Below are positions 5,481-7,089 of a stretch of 7,089 bases of DNA, one piece after another; within the stretch, counting starts at the first letter, position 1, and each line of letters starts with the position of its first letter. The stretch spans positions 1 to 7,089 of the forward strand of contig JAHDCB010000087.1 of the NCBI GenBank assembly GCA_020630035.1, read 5' to 3'. The notes below the pieces were generated by a model that was not told the DNA's origin, ran no database searches, and worked only from the letters and a program-made list of their open reading frames with translations. This stretch comes from Gammaproteobacteria bacterium. GTDB lineage: Bacteria > Pseudomonadota > Gammaproteobacteria > Chromatiales > Chromatiaceae. A program made the position numbers and the translations under genes.

Positions 5481-7089
5481 TTATTTTGTTTCTTCCCGGC
5501 GCTGTTTATCCGCTTCGTACTCCGTAAAATTGCCTGCGAACCAGCTGACCTGACCATCTCCTTCAAAGGCCAGAATATGGGTCGCGATCCGATCCAGAAA
5601 CCAGCGATCATGTGAAATCACCATCACACAACCCGGGAAGGTCAACAAGGCTTGTTCCAGGGCACGTAAGGTTTCCACATCCAAGTCATTGGTCGGTTCG
5701 TCCAACAATAACAAGTTGGCACCCGCCTTCAGCAACTTCGCCAGATGCACCCGGTTACGTTCGCCACCAGACAATTGATCAATACGTTTTTGTTGTTCCG
5801 CGCCTCGAAAGTTAAACCGGGCACAATAGGCACGAGAGGATACCTGGTATTTACCCACCACCATCATGTCCTGGCCATCAGAAATTTCTTCCCAGACCGT
5901 ATGCTGTGGATTCAGGGCCGCACGACTCTGGTCAACATAGGCCATATTCACCGTCGGCCCGACTCTGATGGTACCTGTATCTGGTGTTTCCTGGCCGGTT
6001 AACAAACGGAATAAGGTGGTTTTACCAACACCATTCGGGCCGATAATACCCACAATACCACCAGGCGGGACATTGAAGCTCAAGCCATCATATAACACCC
6101 GATCCGCATAGCCCTTACGCAGTCCATCGGCTTCTATTACCAGATCACCCAGGCGTTCTCCCGGGGCAATATAGATCTCATTAGTTTCACTACGCTGCTG
6201 ATATTCCTGGCTCTGTAATTCATCAAACCGGGCCAGGCGTGCCTTACTCTTTGCCTGGCGCCCCTTAGGGTTCGCATTAACCCAGTCCAGCTCCTGTTGC
6301 ATCGCCTTGATACGCGCCTGCTGCTGTTTCTGTTCCTGCTGCAAACGTTGTTCTTTCTGTACTAACCAGCTGGAATAGTTACCGGAATAAGGAATCCCAT
6401 GCCCCCGGTCCAGTTCCAGAATCCAGCCAGCCACATTGTCCAGAAAGTAACGATCATGCGTCACCGCTACCACAGTACCGCGATAATCGCGCAAAAACCG
6501 TTCCAGCCAGGCAACAGATTCGGCATCCAGATGGTTCGTTGGCTCATCCAGTAACAACATATCTGGCTGGGCTAACAACAAGCGACATAACGCGACGCGC
6601 CGCCGCTCACCACCGGACAGATGTTGCACACGCGCATCCCAGGGTGGCAGATTCAGTGCGCGCGCAGCCTTCTCCAACTGATGTTCCAGGTTATGTCCGT
6701 CTGCCGCCTGAATGATATTTTCCAACTCCGCCTGGCGTTTCGCCAGGGCATCAAAATCGGCGTCCGGCTCAGCATACGCTGCATACACCTGATCCAGTTC
6801 CGTCATTGCTGCCGTGATATCTGCCAGCGCCGCTGCAACGTTACCACGTACATCCGTTGTATCATCCAGCTCTGGCTCCTGCGGCAGATAGCCGATCCGG
6901 ATACCCGACTGTGGCCGGGCTTCACCTTCAATCTCGGTATCCACCCCAGCCATAATCCGCAACAAGGATGATTTACCCGCACCATTCAGCCCGAGCACAC
7001 CAATCTTGGCACCAGGAAAAAAAGACAGCGAAATGTCTCGCAGAATATGCCGTTGCGGCGGCACAATCCTGCTGACACGGTTCATGGTA
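5481..7089 (-). CDS. ettA: Energy-dependent translational throttle protein EttA (ABC-F), 5' end outside the window
   Basis: EttA is a cytoplasmic ABC-F ATPase that binds the ribosomal E site and gates entry into the elongation cycle according to the ATP/ADP ratio. Numbering from the first Met inside the window (base 7085), domain 1 has Walker A GLNGAGKS (32-39), signature LSGGE (156-160) and Walker B LLLDEP (177-182) with E181. The linker (about 241-310), rich in Gln, Lys and Arg, is the P-site tRNA interaction motif. Domain 2 has GPNGVGKT (349-356), LSGGE (438-442) and LLLDEP (458-463) with E462. The arm insertion specific to EttA sits near 90-130. Alignment from memory with E. coli EttA (MAQFVYTMHRVGK...) shows that this Met corresponds to its internal Met, and the bases before it (xxT ACC) would encode Tyr-Thr, so about seven N-terminal residues lie beyond the edge. 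The protein ends in EETK soon after GNFTEYE, shorter at the C-terminus than in E. coli. It appears to be the first visible gene of a three-gene operon. Confidence 0.95.
   Translation of the reverse strand, partial: TMNRVSRIVPPQRHILRDISLSFFPGAKIGVLGLNGAGKSSLLRIMAGVDTEIEGEARPQSGIRIGYLPQEPELDDTTDVRGNVAAALADITAAMTELDQVYAAYAEPDADFDALAKRQAELENIIQAADGHNLEHQLEKAARALNLPPWDARVQHLSGGERRRVALCRLLLAQPDMLLLDEPTNHLDAESVAWLERFLRDYRGTVVAVTHDRYFLDNVAGWILELDRGHGIPYSGNYSSWLVQKEQRLQQEQKQQQARIKAMQQELDWVNANPKGRQAKSKARLARFDELQSQEYQQRSETNEIYIAPGERLGDLVIEADGLRKGYADRVLYDGLSFNVPPGGIVGIIGPNGVGKTTLFRLLTGQETPDTGTIRVGPTVNMAYVDQSRAALNPQHTVWEEISDGQDMMVVGKYQVSSRAYCARFNFRGAEQQKRIDQLSGGERNRVHLAKLLKAGANLLLLDEPTNDLDVETLRALEQALLTFPGCVMVISHDRWFLDRIATHILAFEGDGQVSWFAGNFTEYEADKQRREETK

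Overview
The window looks like part of a Gammaproteobacterium chromosome of moderate GC content. The best lineage marker is the ABC-F protein at the right end, which follows Escherichia coli EttA closely along its whole length. A TolA-type envelope protein and an NTF2/SnoaL-like protein of a kind common in marine Gammaproteobacteria fit this. Species cannot be fixed from the sequence. There are six protein genes and no RNA genes, insertion sequences or CRISPR arrays.

Left half, plus strand (1-2382). A 265-base upstream region carries an extended -10 promoter, a leader of about 120 bases and a small palindrome. It is followed by an NTF2/SnoaL-like protein (266-685) and, 29 bases on, an NADP-type beta-hydroxyacid dehydrogenase (715-1629); these two are probably cotranscribed. 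After a 159-base gap comes a five-helix membrane protein of the urate-oxidase N-terminal (PuuD-like) family (1789-2382). The two non-coding stretches that bracket the enzyme pair share a 22-23 base direct repeat (1-22 and 1677-1699).

Right half, minus strand (7089-2462). Three genes run leftward with gaps of only 24-25 bases and look like one operon: ettA (its first few codons lie outside the window), a 698-residue P1B-like P-type ATPase, and a TolA-like protein. The ATPase keeps all the phosphorylation-cycle motifs but has neither the CPx metal-binding motif in the membrane nor a cysteine-rich N-terminal metal-binding domain, so its cargo is unclear. The TolA-like protein has no tolQ, tolR, tolB or pal beside it.

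The two halves converge on a strong hairpin with a 16-bp perfect stem (2405-2441), flanked by A and T runs that let it terminate transcription from both directions. The most unusual content is the motif-divergent P-type ATPase and its pairing with an orphan TolA. No defence system or mobile element is visible.
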